Source: Parvibaculum sp039680535
GTDB lineage: Bacteria; Pseudomonadota; Alphaproteobacteria; Parvibaculales; Parvibaculaceae
NCBI RefSeq assembly: GCF_039680535.1
Contig: NZ_JBDKSS010000022.1
Span: 84,122 to 148,121, forward strand
Direction: 5' to 3'
Length of the DNA stretch: 64,000 bases
Part shown: in pieces, positions 62,005 to 64,000 of the stretch
Numbering within the stretch: position 1 is the first letter of the stretch
Layout of the letters: the number at the start of each line of letters is the position of its first letter
Notes under the pieces: model-generated
The model's input: only the letters and a program-made list of their open reading frames with translations
What the model was told of the DNA's origin: nothing
Database searches by the model: none
Position numbers and translations under genes: made by a program

Positions 62005-62036
62005 CGGCCGCAATGAAAATTGCGGCCGTTTTTTTT
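62005..62036 (+). terminator. Strong terminator after DUF1329
   Basis: Perfect ten-pair stem CGGCCGCAAT / ATTGCGGCCG (62005-62014, 62019-62028), GAAA tetraloop, then eight T (62029-62036). Textbook intrinsic terminator; it closes the DUF1302/DUF1329 transcript, and perhaps the fuc operon. Confidence 0.95.
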
Positions 62037-62166
62037 GGTAGGTTGCGCCAAATCGGTTGCCGTGGCTTTTGCCGCAAGAAGGCGTCATGATGATTAATAG
62101 TGCCGTCTCGCCTTCAGGCAAGAATGCCGAGCGCTCACACGGCACCTGAATGTACGGAGTGAAGTC

Positions 62167-64000
62167 ATGGTCGCACTTCCCTTGCCGACATTGCCGGACG
62201 CGATATCCATTCTTCAATCACTGTCGCTCGATCTGCGCTGGACATGGAGTCATGAAGGCGACGCCCTGTGGTCCTATGTCAATGAGGAGCTGTGGGAGCG
62301 CACGCACAATCCGTGGGTCGTCCTGCAGGGCACACCAGGGGAGCGTTTCAAGGCGCTGGCATGCGACAGGAAATTTCTCGACGAGCTTGCGGGCTTTGTG
62401 GCTGTTCGGGAACGATACTTAAAGACGCCGGGATGGTTTCGCAGCTCAGAGCATGCGTCGCGGCTGGGGGGCGTGGCCTATTTCAGCATGGAATTCGGTC
62501 TCGGAGCCGCGCTGCCGCTCTATGCCGGCGGCCTCGGCGTTCTGGCGGGGGATTTTCTGAAGGCGGCCAGCGATCTCGATGTTCCGATTGTCGGAATAGG
62601 TCTTCTCTATCAGGAAGGCTATTTCCGCCAGGTCCTGGATGCGAGCGGTGCCCAGCAGGAGTTTTATCCATTCAACGAGCCGGCCGCGATGCCGATAGAG
62701 CCCGTCATTCTTCCCGAAGGCGGCTGGCTGCGCATCCCGCTTGAAATGCCGGGCCGTGTTGTGCTTCTGCGAGTCTGGCAGGCGAATGTGGGACGCGTGA
62801 AGCTCTATCTGCTCGACAGCAACGATGCCCTCAACGGCCCGCCGGATCGTGGCATTACCGCGAAGCTCTATGGCGGTGGAACCGAGACGCGGCTGATGCA
62901 GGAGATTGTGCTCGGCATTGGCGGCTGGCGCGTCGTCAAGGCTCTCCATCCGGAGATCGAGGTTTGCCATATCAATGAGGGGCACGCGGCCTTCGCCATC
63001 ATTGAGCGCGCGCGCCAACAGGCGCTGAAGGAGAATATCGACTTTTGGGACGGCCTGTGGGCGACGCGAGCAGGCAATGTCTTCACGACGCATACGCCCG
63101 TCGCGGCGGGCTTCGACAGGTTCCCCGCTGACTTGTTACGGAAATATCTGCCCTATGTTGAAGGATCGATCGCGGGAGATAGCCTCACGCTTGCAGACAT
63201 ATTGGCGCTAGGCCGGATCAATCCCGACGATGAGGACGAGCAGTTCAACATGGCGTATCTCGCCCTGCGCGGCTCGGCCACTTGCGTGGGCGTGAGCCGT
63301 CTGCATGGCGAATTCAGTCGCCGCATATTTCAGCCGCTCTTTCCGCGTTGGCCGACTTGCGAGGTGCCGGTCGGGCACATCACCAATGGCGTTCACATGC
63401 CGACATGGGACTCCGCGGAGGCCGACAGGATATGGACGGAGGCTTGCGGAAAGGAAAGATGGCGGTCGGACCCAGGCACCGAGGTTGCTAATATCGCGCA
63501 GGTCCCCGACGAGAATCTATGGGCGATGCGCAACAAGAGCCGCGAGCGCCTCGTCCATCTGGCGCGCCGGCATCTGGCGACCCAGCTCCGGGAGCGGGGC
63601 CGCGATGCGGAAGCGGTGCACACCGCCGACACTGCACTCGACCCGAATATTCTGACGATCGGATTTTCACGTCGGTTCACCGAATACAAGCGAACGGACA
63701 TTCTGCTCCGCGACCTCGACCGTCTGGGGCGCATTCTTTTCAATGAAAACCGGCCCGTGCAGATCGTGACCTCCGGCAAGGCCCATCCTGCGGATACCGA
63801 AGGAAAGGACATGATCCGCTCGTGGATCAATGTGGCGCGCCAGCCGAAATTCCGGCAGCGCGTGGTATTTCTTGAGGATTACGACATCGATCTCGCGCAG
63901 CATCTTGTTCAGGGTGTGGATGTCTGGATCAATACGCCGCGCAGGCCGTGGGAAGCGTGCGGCACGAGCGGCATGAAGATTCTCGTCAATGGCGGCCTCA
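62167..64000 (+). CDS. glgP: Alpha-glucan phosphorylase, 3' end outside window
   Basis: Phosphorolysis of alpha-1,4-glucan to glucose-1-phosphate. 611 codons are visible without a stop; the family is about 830-860 residues. The N-terminus LSLDLRWTWSHEGDALW is the DUF3417 domain of the mycobacterial/Thermus-type enzyme, followed by YFSMEFG, HINEGH, FTTHTPVAAGFD and RPWEACGTSGMK, whose Lys carries PLP. Ser of the usual EASGTSG is Cys here. ATG 62167 has GGAG seven bases upstream. Preceded by the terminator, so it begins a new unit. Confidence 0.93.
   Translation, partial: MVALPLPTLPDAISILQSLSLDLRWTWSHEGDALWSYVNEELWERTHNPWVVLQGTPGERFKALACDRKFLDELAGFVAVRERYLKTPGWFRSSEHASRLGGVAYFSMEFGLGAALPLYAGGLGVLAGDFLKAASDLDVPIVGIGLLYQEGYFRQVLDASGAQQEFYPFNEPAAMPIEPVILPEGGWLRIPLEMPGRVVLLRVWQANVGRVKLYLLDSNDALNGPPDRGITAKLYGGGTETRLMQEIVLGIGGWRVVKALHPEIEVCHINEGHAAFAIIERARQQALKENIDFWDGLWATRAGNVFTTHTPVAAGFDRFPADLLRKYLPYVEGSIAGDSLTLADILALGRINPDDEDEQFNMAYLALRGSATCVGVSRLHGEFSRRIFQPLFPRWPTCEVPVGHITNGVHMPTWDSAEADRIWTEACGKERWRSDPGTEVANIAQVPDENLWAMRNKSRERLVHLARRHLATQLRERGRDAEAVHTADTALDPNILTIGFSRRFTEYKRTDILLRDLDRLGRILFNENRPVQIVTSGKAHPADTEGKDMIRSWINVARQPKFRQRVVFLEDYDIDLAQHLVQGVDVWINTPRRPWEACGTSGMKILVNGGL

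Overview
The window is a high-GC chromosomal segment of an alphaproteobacterium. The pointers are an NtrYX two-component pair whose NtrX lacks the sigma-54 contact loop, the dat-hfq-hflX neighbourhood, small SET-domain and DUF6502/DUF5666 genes, and dense gene packing with many ATGA overlaps. Genus-level assignment is not secure; a Hyphomicrobiales/Parvibaculum-like organism would fit. No integrase, transposase, CRISPR array, rRNA or tRNA gene was seen, and nothing looks recently acquired.

Layout. (1) 1-6429, plus strand: housekeeping and regulation (ntrY partial, ntrX, a D-amino-acid aminotransferase, hfq, hflX, an inositol-phosphatase-family enzyme). (2) 6430-16561: a GGDEF cyclase, mazG, a metallo-beta-lactamase-fold hydrolase, a HU protein with a histone-H1-like tail, a RidA-family protein, feruloyl-CoA synthase and a large CHASE/PAS/GAF/PAS/HD-GYP phosphodiesterase. 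The cyclase and the phosphodiesterase make and break cyclic di-GMP. (3) 16902-17936: a lone COG2187 kinase-like gene that overlaps the next gene tail to tail.

(4) 17908-30723, all minus strand: read 5' to 3' this runs RND adaptor, RND pump, TrxC, two SET-domain proteins, an MFS/HEAT/cyclic-nucleotide-binding fusion, an alpha/beta hydrolase, a phosphoribosyltransferase, an HPF-like ribosome factor, a CapA-type metallophosphatase and a divergent PRPP synthase. Spacing is very tight from the SET genes onward. This is the most unusual region and the best candidate for an undescribed functional module: nucleotide/PRPP salvage, ribosome hibernation and protein methylation under cyclic-nucleotide control. 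(5) 30891-32899, plus strand and divergent from the RND genes: DUF2892, sulfide:quinone oxidoreductase with all three catalytic cysteines, and OsmC, a sulfide/peroxide defence unit.

(6) 33086-43882: a type II secretion system, gspEFGHIJKLM plus a gspC-like gene as one overlapping operon, the secretin gene gspD on the opposite strand, and a short prepilin peptidase. (7) 43921-47445, minus strand: a two-subunit molybdenum hydroxylase (IorAB type) with an upstream outer-membrane barrel. (8) 47683-49924: a DUF6502/DUF5666 pair; the second protein has a glycine-rich repeat and a 14-unit proline/glutamate pentapeptide tail. (9) 49951-58794: a complete non-phosphorylative L-fucose pathway (GH29 fucosidase, mutarotase, fucose dehydrogenase, lactonase, fuconate dehydratase, keto-deoxy-fuconate dehydrogenase, diketo-acid hydrolase), an IclR regulator, and one enolase-superfamily gene the pathway does not need. 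(10) 58876-61956: a DUF1302 barrel and DUF1329 pair, closed by a textbook terminator. (11) 62167-64000: alpha-glucan phosphorylase, cut by the window end.
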